A DNA stretch of 64,000 nucleotides from Knufia peltigerae (taxonomy: Eukaryota > Ascomycota > Eurotiomycetes > Chaetothyriales > Trichomeriaceae), in assembly GCA_030247855.1 (NCBI GenBank), contig JAPDRN010000043.1, positions 180,625 through 244,624 of the forward strand, written 5' to 3'. Each line of letters starts with the position of its first letter. The first letter of the stretch is position 1. A program made the position numbers and the translations under genes. The notes beneath the pieces were generated by a model, which saw only the letters and a list, made by a program, of their open reading frames with translations, was not told the origin of the DNA and did not search any database. This document shows positions 10,749 through 21,700 of the stretch, one piece after another.

Positions 10749-11390
10749 ACTTGTTTGCTTGGGGAAAGGAGGCTGAAGTGGACCAGGGAGTTTAGTTGAT
10801 TATCTTCTAGGCTGGAATCGGCAGCTTTGCGATCGAATGGTAGTATTAGTACCGGCCGTACTCCTGAAACCCCCCCTTTGTTTTGATGAGAGCGGTTGGC
10901 TTAGTGAGACTTCGCGCTTATCTGTACCTTGGAATGGGATGACCTGGGGTAATTTGATCCGGCTTGTACCCAAGTACAGACAGAGTATATGGAGTAGATG
11001 ATCGCAAGACCAGATTTCCCGTCCTTCAAATCGTAGTTGTACAACCTTCAAAAGATGAAAAGGAAAAATGCTAAAAAAGAATATCATACGAGCAGAAACC
11101 CGATTATGAAGGGGTCTGATCTACCCAAGAAAATGATAAAAGATTTACTTGATTGGATGAGTATTTGATACTACGGTGGTTCGTTCGATAAGAGCTCGGC
11201 TGATAACGACAACCAAGTAGCCAGACCGAGGGTCGCGGAGGAGTCCGTTCATTACTGCAACACAGCAACATTTTAGAGCAACCTTTGTAACACCAAATGA
11301 CCAAAGGTGCTCTGAGATTCTCAAGTAAAACAAAATCCTGAACGTTTGCTCCTGATCCTAAGTTATACAAGCTACAGATCCATTGACAAC
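10749..11390. promoter_or_regulatory. Shared divergent promoter with five HGATAR (GATA-factor) sites
   Basis: This 642-bp gap separates the start codons of the divergent dioxygenase and decarboxylase genes. HGATAR cores are visible at 10800-10805 and 10918-10923 (minus strand AGATAA), 11134-11139 (TGATAA), 11186-11191 (CGATAA) and 11201-11206 (TGATAA). For random sequence of even composition about two would be expected. AreA/Nit-2 GATA factors activate nitrogen-scavenging genes through such sites in this group, so nitrogen control of both genes is inferred. Confidence 0.5.
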
Positions 11391-12713
11391 ATGTCGTCCT
11401 CTTCCTCTTTCCCGGTGGTGGACATTCACGTGAGTCGAAATCCAACCCCCCTCTACGAGTATCGAGGCGAGACGGTCAAGACGAAGATTTCCCTTTGAAG
11501 AATATGTCCATGCCTATACAACACCGACCTCGTCGTCGCTGCTCGCTTACATGCGAGTAGTATGATGGCCTTGGTAACATGTTGTTGACTTTGCCGACAG
11601 ACTCACATGTACCCGCCTTCGTACATCAAATTGTTGTCGTCACGCACAACGGTCCCGTACATTCATCTACCGTCCGAACCTGGTGCTGACCCGAGACTTA
11701 TCATCCTCGCTTCTGATGATGACCCTTCACGGCCCAAGTCATCGCGCGGCCGGCCGGTCGACAGCACGTATTCCTCCTTCGACTCGAAGCGGCACTTTAT
11801 GACCACGCACGGAATCACATGCAGCGTCATCAGCCTCGCCAACCCGTGGCTGGACTTTCTGGACCCATCTTCCGCACTCTCCACGGCCCAAGAGATCAAC
11901 GACGACCTCGAGAAGGCGTGCGCCGAGAATAACAACTCTTCGGCGGCCCACAAAGGCGTGAAGCTCTACGCTTTTGGCTGTCTCCCGTTGTCCGCGCCGG
12001 CAAAGGACATTGTGTCTGAGATCCGGCGTCTCAAGACCCTCCCGCACGTCAAGGGCGTCATCATGGGCACGACTGGCTTGGGAAACGGCCTGGACGATCC
12101 CGCCTTGGACGATGTCTACGCGGCACTCGCCAGCACGTCGACGCTGGTATTTTTGCATCCGCACTACGGCTTACCCGACTCTGCTTTCGGCGGACCCGAC
12201 GTGATCGCACGCTCCGGGCATGTCCTCCCTCTCGCCCTGGGATTTCCTCTCGAGACCACGATCGCCGTGTCGAGAATGTACCTCTCCGGCGTGTTCGACC
12301 GTCACCCTAAGCTCGAGTTCCTGCTTGCGCATTCTGGGGGCACGTTGCCGTTCCTGGCAGGCCGGATCGAATCGTGCGTCGCGCACGAGCGGGAGTTCAT
12401 CGCGAATGGGGGCCACAAGCAAGGACCGCAGCGGTCAATTTGGGACGTCCTGCATTCCAATATCTTCCTCGACGCGGTGATATATGGACAACCGGGGCTT
12501 AAGGCCGCGATTGAGGCGGCCGGAAGTGTGGATCGAGTCATGTTCGGTACGGATCATCCTTTCTTTCCACCGTTGGGGGATGAAAAGGATAGCAAGTGGC
12601 TGAGCGTAGAGAGTAACAAGGCCGCGATTGACGGGTGCTTGCCTCAAGACCAGGATGCTAGAAGGAAGATCTTGGGTGGAAACGCAGTGAGAGTACTCGG
12701 ACTAGATTTATGA
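11391..12713 (+). CDS. Amidohydrolase-family decarboxylase, isoorotate (uracil-5-carboxylate) decarboxylase-like
   Basis: Two exons, 11391-11429 and 11601-12713, give 383 aa. Exon 1 encodes MSSSSSFPVVDIH and joins THMYPPSYIKLL, rebuilding the HxH metal motif (His13, His15). Other expected metal or catalytic positions are His199 and His201 (FLHPHYG), His257 (AHSGG) and Asp331 (FGTDHPFF), placing it in the ACMSD-like branch of the TIM-barrel amidohydrolases that perform non-oxidative decarboxylation. The pattern VVDIHTHMYPPSYI, then LANPWLDF, then HVLPLALGFPLETTIAV, is what I recall for fungal uracil-5-carboxylate decarboxylase. The divergent neighbour is a thymine-hydroxylase-like dioxygenase that would supply 5-carboxyuracil, which supports the call. 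Other possible substrates are 6-methylsalicylate or resorcylate. Without exon 1 the metal site would be incomplete, so the two-exon model is preferred. Confidence 0.85.
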
Positions 12714-13069
12714 CATGTAGAAGCCGCCGGACAGTATCGTAGGGCTACGCGGGTACTGCAAATCGCTGTCTACCTACCTCAGTAAGTAGGTAAGGCAGGT
12801 ATCGGTATGTACCTGTATGGTCACGAATACGAGCCAAGTCGTGTCGACCAATGAGAGCGGGTGATGTCATTGTTTACTTCTAACCCCAAACTGCAACTTT
12901 TTATCTCGCTTCAGGGCTCGCCAGGCCAAGTCAGTACGTGGACTACTCCATAATTGCGTCCGAGACTTCATATTTCTCGCTGGTCTCCGTTTGGATGTAC
13001 ATCTCGTTACAGATTCGATATCGTGCTGCTATAGACGAGTGTTTTCAACTTTTAAATCAAGCTGTTGAC
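12714..13069. other. Intergenic spacer and kinesin leader
   Basis: About 350 bp with repeated CTACCT/AGGTA-type short motifs at 12768-12815. The kinesin reading frame stays open upstream of the chosen start as far as 12938, with another in-frame ATG at 12995. No other gene seen. Confidence 0.5.
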
Positions 13070-14901
13070 ATGGCGCCGCCAGGTCCGGGACGTGCTACCA
13101 ACATCAGGCCGCAGACACCCACCCGTTCTACAGCCTCAAGTCCTTCTCTCAGATCGAAGACACCAGTCAGTGTCCCTGCGACACCTGCTAGTAGCAACAT
13201 GAACCCAGGCGGAAATGTGAAGGTCGTGGTCAGAGTTAGAGGATTTCTGCCTCGCGGTGAGTCGCAGCAGGTTACAAGAGCGAAAACATTGATACTGATC
13301 CACGCCTAGAAATCGACAGAGGCGCTCAATGTCTAATCGAGATGAACCCAACCACTCAATCAACAAAGCTCCTCGTACCTCCTTCGACCGACCCTGCAAA
13401 CGCCCGCGCCCAGACTCGAAAAATCCTCGAAGAGAAAAACTTTACTTTCGATCGATCATTCTGGTCTCACAACACCAGTGACAACCACTATGCTACGCAA
13501 GAGGATGTATACAATTCTCTGGGAGAAGAGTTTCTTGACCACAATTTCGAAGGCTATCACACTTGTATCTTCGCCTACGGTCAGACTGGGTCGGGAAAGA
13601 GTTACACCATGATGGGTACTCCAGATCAGCCAGGCTTGATTCCACGAACCTGTGAGGACATGTTTGAGCGGATAGAGTCCAACGAAAGTCCCCATATTAG
13701 CTACAGCGTGCGTGTGTCGTATTTCGAGGTGTACAACGAACATGTTAGAGATCTTTTCCAGCCTCGAACTGATCCACCTCAATACCTCAAGATCCGAGAG
13801 TCACCCACCGAGGGACCCTACGTCAAAGACTTGACAGAACTTCAGGTGAAAAACTACACTGAGATCCTGAAATACATGCGGATGGGGGATAGTTCGAGGA
13901 CAACTGCATCGACCAAGATGAACGATACCTCGTCACGATCCCATGCCGTCTTCACAATCATGCTCAAACAGATCCACCACGACTACCACAATGACGAAAC
14001 CACTGAGCGATTGGCACGTATTCGTCTAGTTGATCTGGCGGGATCAGAACGTGCAAAGGCCACAGAAGCGACAGGACAGCGGCTACGAGAAGGTGGGAAT
14101 ATCAACAAATCGCTGACAACGCTTGGGAGGGTTATTGCTGCACTGGCTGATCCCAAACATGCTCGAATGCACAACAACAAGAGGACCAATCGTGACGTTG
14201 TGCCTTACCGCGATTCGATCTTGACGTGGCTATTGAAGGATTCACTGGGCGGCAACTCCAAAACCGCCATGATTGCATGCATTGCGCCGTCCGATTACGA
14301 CGAGACTCTATCAACCCTACGATATGCTGACCAGGCGAAGCATATCCGTACCAAGGCCATTGTCAACCAGGACCATGTTTCGTCGGCTGAGAAAGACGCC
14401 CAGATTTCCGAGATGCAAGAGACAATTCGTACTCTCCGTTGGACACTCAGTCAGCAACAGCAGAATGGTAGTACCTCTGTGATGAAGGCGGTGCAGGAAA
14501 GCGCAGATGCCCAGTCGGAGAAAATCCGTGAGCTCACCAGCAAATACGAGAACATGCTACAAATCATGGAAGAAAAGGTGGCCATCTCGGAATCCAAAGT
14601 TCGTCAACTTGAGGAGGAGAAGGAAGCCATGAGTATCCATCTCTCGCTTGTGCTCGACGAGCTGAGGAACCCAATAGTCATCAACAAGGAAACCGAGTCT
14701 GCAGGCGAGAGGTCTAGAGTCCCTACGCCCGACATGATATATGAAGACGACACCGCGTCCAGTGACGAGATCGACACCGAGTCAGATTGGGAGGATGAGA
14801 GGGCTGAGATTGAGGCGGATGCCCACGCGCTCCTTGCACAACTGGCCAACTTCAAAAAGAAGCTTGCTTCTGATATGGAAGACTTCGGTATCGCGGCGTA
14901 A
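13070..14901 (+). CDS. Kinesin-3 family motor without FHA/PH tail (UncB-like)
   Basis: Exons 13070-13256 and 13310-14901 give 592 aa. After a Pro/Ser/Thr-rich head the motor domain begins at NVKVVVRVRGFLPRE. The P-loop GQTGSGKS is at residues 153-160, switch I NDTSSRSH at 267-274 and switch II DLAGSE at 304-309. The stretch from GQRLREGGNINKSLTTLGRV to the DYDETLSTLRYADQAK end of the motor is kinesin-3 (KIF1/Unc-104) in type. After the motor there is a coiled coil at about 400-490 and an acidic C-terminus, but no FHA, KIF1B or PH domain, and the protein stops at about one third of the length of Unc-104. Aspergillus has a short second kinesin-3, UncB, that this resembles. Microtubule plus-end-directed transport is expected. 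An in-frame ATG at 12995 is an alternative start. Confidence 0.9.
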
Positions 14902-15566
14902 GCGATGCTGGGACTTTGGGAATTGAGAAGTAACATGACGATTATGAGAGGGCAATAGGCTAGCGAGGCGTTTTGGTGTCTCTGATATCTGATAGTTGGG
15001 TTTAAGGTATTCCTTGTATTATTGATGCTTGGACAAAAAGTTGTTGTATATTTCTTACGAGTACTCCGTACCTAGAACTTGTGCTCGGTGGTGTTGCTAT
15101 TTCAGGGGCTATGGCAACGTGGAAGTGGTCTAACCAGAAGAGGAATAGCGTATGTTATTGCCTGCGCCGCAATGGTGAGACACCAAAAGATCTTTAATTC
15201 CCTGTTAGAAGAGCCTCGTTCCCTCACCAACAACCACCCATATCGCACATCCACACCACTCTTTCGACTCTTTCTTGCACCCGACAACACTCGTTATTCC
15301 TCAGTCATCTCATCTTCGCATACAGGGTATCGCCATTCTTTCCAAAGCACGCCAATTTCACTTATTCCTTCTGTCCACCTCGAACCCTACCACGTCCCTA
15401 GATTTCCAAAGACTTTGGCCTCTTGTCATAACACTCTCTCGCCTTTCAGACGTTTCACCTACGCTCACTTGTCCTTCTCGAATCATCCTCGCTTTTCATA
15501 CATCCTTGCCGGCCTCATCTCCCTCATTCTCCCCTTCGAGGTCGCATCAAGGAGAGGCAGCCCACC
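14902..15566. other. Kinesin 3' region and Chs7 promoter/leader
   Basis: A 665-bp gap. The 350 bp before the Chs7 start are rich in C/T with CTTTC and CCTTC runs, as in many filamentous-fungal leaders; frames open here on the plus strand overlap Chs7 out of frame and are not believed. A TACTCCGTA motif lies at 15062-15070. Confidence 0.5.
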
Positions 15567-16772
15567 ATGGGCTTTGGCTCTTTCGACACAGTGTGCGAGC
15601 AATCGGCTCTGCCACTGTGCTACCTTCTCGGAACACCCACCGACTTCACGGCCGCCCACAACCCGGCGTTATTACCGGAATGCAGTGCTCGATCAATAGA
15701 ACTCGCAAACACCATCATCTTTCAGGCTGCCACCGACTTTGCGCACATAGCCGCCCTAGCCATGACTGCCATCATGATCTTCCACGTTCGCTCGAAATTC
15801 ACCGCTGTGGGCCGGAAAGAAATTCTGACTTTTTTCTACATCTACAGTCTGTTGACCGTCGTCAGTTTGGTCCTGGACGCGGGGGTGATTGAAGCAACGA
15901 ATCAAAGTGCATACCCCTGGTTTGTGGCGGTACAGAACGGCCTCGCCAGTGCGCTCTGCACGAGTCTTTTGATCAATGGATTCGTCGGGTTTCAACTGTA
16001 CGAAGACGGAACTACACTGTCAGTCTGGCTATTGCGACTCGGCAGCCTGGTCATGTTCATCATCAGCTTTGCGGTCAGCCTGCTTACGTTCAAGGGATGG
16101 GCCGGTCTGTCACCAACAAACACCACCGGCCTGTTCATCGTTTTGTACATCGTCAATGCCATTTGTCTGGCGGTCTATTTCGTCATGCAAGTCATCCTGG
16201 TCGCAAACACCTTGCAGGACAGGTGGCCGTTGGGGGATTTAGCTTTTGGCGCTTTTTTCTTCATCATTGGACAGGTCATTCTGTATGTATTCGCCAAGCA
16301 GATCTGCGAAGGAGTTAGTCACTATCTTGACGGACTGTTCTTTGCGACTGTCTGCAACTTGTTGGGCGTCATGATGGTCTACAAGGTTAGTAGGATTTTT
16401 TGGATGGTCTGGGTTTTGTGGATTTTCCTCGCTAACAACTTCAAATAGTACTGGGACAGCATCACCAAAGAAGATCTCGAGTTCAGTGTCGGCACCAAGC
16501 AAGGTCATTGGGATGTCAAGGAAGGATTACTTGAGCCCAGTGCCAGCGAAGACTTCCGGACGAGCGTCTACGGGTTTGGTCGAGAAAGTGTCTACGATTC
16601 GCCGAGCATGGAGTATCCGCCTCAAAACCCACAACAATTTCCTTCGAATCGAAACTCGGGATATGGAAATATGATTGAAGCTAGACACAGTTATGGTGAT
16701 ATTAGGAAACAATTGGGGAATTATGAGGATTATGACGCGATGAAAGCTCGGGATAGGGAATATGCTTATTAG
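15567..16772 (+). CDS. CHS7: Chitin synthase export chaperone Chs7
   Basis: Exons 15567-16385 and 16449-16772 encode 380 aa. Chs7 is an ER membrane chaperone needed for exit of class-specific chitin synthases towards the cell surface. The N-terminus [20 protein letters not shown], the segment [21 protein letters not shown], then [27 protein letters not shown] and [12 protein letters not shown] match the family over its whole length. Seven hydrophobic segments are visible between residues 50 and 275. The intron (GTTAGT..AATAG) interrupts [21 protein letters not shown], a strongly conserved junction. The tail is polar and Tyr/Asn-rich, as in other filamentous fungi. Chs7 matters for cell-wall integrity. 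The start codon fits a good context (CACCATGG). Confidence 0.95.
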
Positions 16773-17535
16773 ACGCCCAACGTCAGAGCAGCCTGCACTG
16801 GACGGAATGTACCAGAGGGAAATGTTTCCTTTGGGCGACGCTTCAAGAAAATCCGCCTGGTGAGAGTGTGTATCAACATCATGGATTACGCAGATGGAGT
16901 CGGTCGATGATTTTGGGCGGAATGGAAATTGGGCATGATGGCTTTTTAAAGAGTGAACAATGTGGGAACTTTATGTTTTCAACACAATTGTCGACAATGC
17001 ATATCAAAAGGAAGGGCATGTTTTGATTTTTTTGATTTTTGTGGTTTTTTTTAGCGAAGCATACATAGCATTAGTAGAGGAAACCGAGACAGTAACGGGT
17101 ATTTATACTGTAATACCTGACCTTACCCAACGGTCAGGACCTTAGTTGGTTATTATCGATACCATTTATACAAACGCTCGTTATTTTTTCACACGTAAGC
17201 CGACTTTCCCAACACGATCCCCCCTCGAGGAAGAGGGGGTTTGTTTAGGAATGTACGATGTGGAAAAGGGACATATCATTTGTGTTTGCGTTTGTGATTT
17301 TTTCGCTTCGGTCCAACAACTACCTGGGGGGCTCCTTTACGGAGTACTTTTACAAACGTCCCCCCTTCTTCAAAGGGGGGACCAGAACGAAATAACAACC
17401 TTGGACCAAAGGCGTAGTTGTGCGTCAACTCCAGGTAAGTTGCAATACATCTCCCTCTCTCTCCCCTTCAGAACCCTTTTCTCCCCCCGTGAAGAAGTTC
17501 ATATTCTCGACCGAATTGTACCGGTTGCTTACTAC
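16773..17535. other. Convergent intergenic region Chs7 / metallo-hydrolase
   Basis: T-rich 3' flank of Chs7 (poly-T runs at 17025-17055), a TACGGAGTA at 17338-17346 and G/C runs (CCCCTCGAGGAAGAGGGGG near 17220-17240, which could form a hairpin). No coding region recognised. Strand polarity means both flanking genes terminate here. Confidence 0.5.
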
Positions 17536-18764
17536 CTAAGTAGTCTTGGGCTCAGTCGGTGATGGTGATCGAACTCGAAAGTCAAACCGATCACCGCGGT
17601 CAAGGTAGACGACTTTCTCGTCCAATCCAGCCTTTGTGATTTCGGCCTTGAAATCATCGAGGGGGGACAGAAAGACGTCATAGTCACTATCAAGTAATTG
17701 TCAGAAAAGAAGCGAAAAAAAAGGGTGAGCGCGTGAGTGAGTGAGTGACAGTGAGTAAAAAAGTATTTGCTCCGCTTTGCCCAGAAGGGGACCTGAACAA
17801 CTTACTCATAATGTATGGGTATCGTCAAGTCCGGTTGGATCAACTTGACGAGTTGAATGCCTTGTTTGGCGTCCATGGTGACCATGATCAAAGGCAGGTG
17901 AGGGCCCGGAAGGGTGGTGCCTCCGAGGTGAATGAGCATCAGGTCGATGGGTTTGCCGGCGTGAGTGTAAAGTTGTGGGATCCTTTCGAGGTCACTGACG
18001 TACAAGGTGTCACCTGAGATGTAGATCCTGTAGCCACATTCGAAGGACGAAGACGACGAAGAATAACCCAATTCGAGCATCCAACCATTGGTAGGTGGGA
18101 CCGCACCTAGTATGTCGTTGGCCTTGGCCAGGAGACCGTCGCCGACGTGTTTGCCGGGCATGCCCGTGACGTGGATGCGTGGCTCATGGGCAAGGGGCGG
18201 TGACGACGACGCGGCGTCGGCGGCGGCGAAATCGACAAACATGTCCTCCCACGCGTCGAGGGCGCGGACGGCCGTGAAGGACTCGTCGGGCGCCTTGGTG
18301 CTGCCGCCGAGGTGGTGACGGGCGTGGGGCGTCGTTATGATGGGCAGGTCTCGGCGGAGCGAGGCCTCGACTTCCTGGTCAAAGTGGTCGGCGTGGTAGT
18401 GCGACAGGAGCACGAGGTCGATGTTGGGCAGGTCGTGGAGGTCGACGGCGGGGTCGGTCCTGCGGGTACCGCGCACGCCGGGGCCCAGGTGGACGTGGCC
18501 TCCCCGGTGTAAGAAATTGGGGTCCGTCATGAGGCGTAGACCCTGCCATTCGAGGATCGTGGTCGCCGTGCCGACGAAGAAGAGGCTTGCATTGTTGTTT
18601 TGGCCGGTCGAAGATTGCACCGGATGCGTCTTTGTGGATTTGGCAGGAGGGAGGTGCCCCTTGACCGCGGCAGCAGAGTCAGGGTGATCTCGCGTCGGAG
18701 GTTGCTTGCGCGAGAGGTCGATGGTGATGCTGGGTTTCGTTGTCGTTGTCATTGTCATCGCCAT
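17536..18764 (-). CDS. Metallo-beta-lactamase-fold hydrolase, UlaG/NAPE-PLD-like
   Basis: Exons 18764-17806 and 17686-17536 give 369 aa. After a low-complexity Thr/Lys-rich head, residues 60-85 (LFFVGTATTILEWQGLRLMTDP) form the first beta strands of the lactamase fold. The metal motif HxHxDH is SHYHADHFD at 121-129 (His122, His124, Asp126, His127). Further expected ligands lie in TGMPGKHVG and YISGDTLYVS, and a final His in IPIHYDDYDVFLSPL, which is rebuilt only when the intron (GTAAG..GATAG) is removed. The last exon would be missed by a single-ORF call. The subfamily resembles MBL proteins acting on phosphodiester or lactone substrates (UlaG, NAPE-PLD). The true substrate is unknown. GC-rich, with an Ala/Asp-rich insert at about 200-215. 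Confidence 0.88.
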
Positions 18765-21700
18765 GACCTTGTTTGATGAATTGTCGTTGGTTCTTCACTC
18801 AAATCGCTTTTTTTTTGTTCCTCAGAAAGAAAATGTCTGGGGTAATGCGGACAAGTATATGACGGTGACATGACGACATGGACAGGGGGGAGGCCTACAA
18901 CACAGTTGTCCAGGATGTTGAAGCCTGGATGGTAATTGGTTTGCTTACCTGCCAGATCGAGGTCAGAATACCTGCCTGAAAGGGATATAGAACTTCCTTA
19001 ATCCCAGAGTGTCACGGAAGTTGTCCATTCTAAAACCTCAGCATAACCACCATGGCCAGCGGATCTGAGATCTGAGATCTGATATTTGCAAGATGAAGAG
19101 AGCTTGTCCTCGCGAATATGCATGCAGATGAAAGTCAAGCTTCGCTCTCACTGTCACCGAGATGGCAAGAAGGTTCTGGAGTGTTTTGGAGTACGAAGAC
19201 CTACCAACTGGGTCGACCAGAAGTAGTATGGTCTCTGGCGGTAACACCAGAAACACATCGATTACAGCTCACATGCACAGTCATAATGAAATGGTTGTGA
19301 CAAGTGTTGCCGTGTTCGGTATTTGCCTGTTTCGCAGATTGTGGTAAGAGGACTAACCATTAAAGTGCCACAGCTTTCGGATAGAATGCGGCAGACATGG
19401 CAGTGAGATGTCTACCCAAGACAGCCGCGCTTCTTATACTCAGTAGTGGTGGAAGCTTTGGCTCAAAAGGTCCTGCTGTGGGCTGTATTTGAGATTTAAA
19501 TATCATTCGCACCGTCTGCTCTTGACAACAAATTTCAAAACATTATCAAAGGCTTTTGTTCAACGAGAATTTGCAGGCAACTTTTGCTGAATAAGGCGAC
19601 TCACACCTTTTGTGTGTGAAAAGAGACCAGCATCACAAAATTTTGGGTATTTCGAAGGCATGAGGATTCAGCGTAAGGTGACGGCAACTTGGGAAACCAT
19701 ATGGGACCTCTCGTCTGCTGCACATTTTTTGTTTTTGACCATACCCTAGAACGTACTTTCTTTGGACATGGTCTGCGACTGCAAGCTGCCCTTGCTCAAG
19801 GACAATGATGCCAAGTCGAGCATCAAGACAGGGTATGCAGTTGAATTTCTGATTGACAGGCAAAGCAAAGCTCTGCGTGATCCGTCGAGATAGGCAACGG
19901 GGACTTTTGCTCGTAGTTGGTGGGGACCTGGTGACATGGGCAGTCTGTTCGCTAGCCTGGACGACATGGTCGAGCCGAGTTGCCACTTGATCCAGCGACG
20001 AGATGCATTCGTGGTGTATTCGTGCATACAGCATACATGGACGGGTCACGGACCATGGGAAGGATTTGTTGTCGGGAGTGTCGAAAATTTCGAATGTGCA
20101 GCCAACCCATTCCGTGCCCTCACATCTTGCTCGCGTAGACATCGTTGCAAAGAATCCACTAGCTTGAGACCATTAGATGACCAAACGCCATTTTTCATCC
20201 GAGTGATTCCGGACGAGGGTTACGACATAATGAAGTCTACTAGCGGTCTCCAGCGTCTCTGGTGTCGGATAGCAAGTTGGATATTGTAGGACTGTGTGCC
20301 ATGCGGGGCAGCCAAAGATGTATTCATGTCGAACCCCAGGTGCCGTGTTCCAGAGTTGGTATGGTTTAGCACGAGGTCGCACGTGGTGGACTGCAGGAAT
20401 GAACGATCGAATTCCGAAACCACTCCGGTGTTGTCGAATGTTAGTTTGATGATATCTCGACGAGCTTCCCACTCCGTCCAGCGACAAGAAATGCGTGACC
20501 TTTCAGTGTTTTGGGGCGGCGTCAACCGGTGTGGAAGATTGTTTCAGACAGCAATGGTGTGATAGTCACTGTCACGAGTCACAGTCGATCTCTGTGGAAA
20601 CCTCTGCTTACGATCAACATCAGTATCTCATAGTGCTTGGCAAAAGTTCATAAACATCGAGGCAAAGTCCAAAAAGTGGTTCGCTTTTGGAGTCTTCCAG
20701 GAGACCAGCTCGGCGTTGCTGAGAGATGGCATCGAGATACTCCGTACAAGGCAGTAAAATCGGGCCATTGAACCGATGTGAGGGGCCCGACTCGCGCATA
20801 GTCGTATGTACTGTATCTGTTCGAGTAAAGGGAAAGGGCTCGCACGCACCACCCTCTCTGTCCTCGCTAGAACCAGTACGAGTCTAGCCAACTGGACCCT
20901 CAGATTGGAAAGAATGTGGCCACCCCAAAAATTGGTACTTCAGGTGTCAAGGCCCGATGTTTCTGCGCTTAGGTTGGGAACACTAGGCACTCTATTGGCT
21001 CGTCACAAATGTTCTCGCTTGTGTCAAAACGACTAGAGCCACAGAGACCCCATCATCGATGTAGTCGATATGAATTCCAAAAGACGAAGATGGATGCTGA
21101 CCCAGTTGGAATAACGAGGCTTGTCGTTTGGATCGAATCTTTTACGTCTTGTAACACTGGCCTTACCGTACCGTGTACAGGCTGAACATTGACACAATAC
21201 GAGTAATGGGCTGAGAGAGGGCCGTCGGGGATATCAAGCAATCCGCCCGCCTATAAATATGTCGTAAAGCAGCTCGAGATCTAGCCCACAGCGGTTCCAC
21301 GTACTCGTACTCGTAAATAACCTATTCCTGAATGGTGACGTGCTCAACAGCGGCCAAGAGATACAATACATCAGCTAGCTCGTGCTCCCGAACCCAACAG
21401 ATCGAGATGTACTCTAGATCAAAAGACAAGTCATTTGGCGGAAATACGAAGTACGAACTCATACAATGACACGAAACATCCTTCCAGGTGCAAATTCCCG
21501 CATGGAAAGCGGTACTTCGGCCATCTCTAGGTAGGTAAGCAGAACAACTCCCAAAACTATGACCCATCAAGCGGCGGAAAAGCAAGACATCGAAGTCACC
21601 ACACCAAAGGACGGAGTCACTAAGTCGTTAGATGCAATCCAAGAGACTGAGTGTGGCGAGCAGCAACAATGTGGTGCTGAAAAATTAGAGGATTACAGGA

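Noticed and set aside
15079..15699. 206-codon plus-strand frame overlapping the Chs7 start
   Set aside because: Out of frame with Chs7 and rich in Ser/Thr/Pro from the C/T-rich leader; a shadow frame.
19633..20142. 169-codon minus-strand frame in the gene-free block
   Set aside because: Several overlapping frames on both strands of similar length; no motif or family recognised, so coding is not supported.
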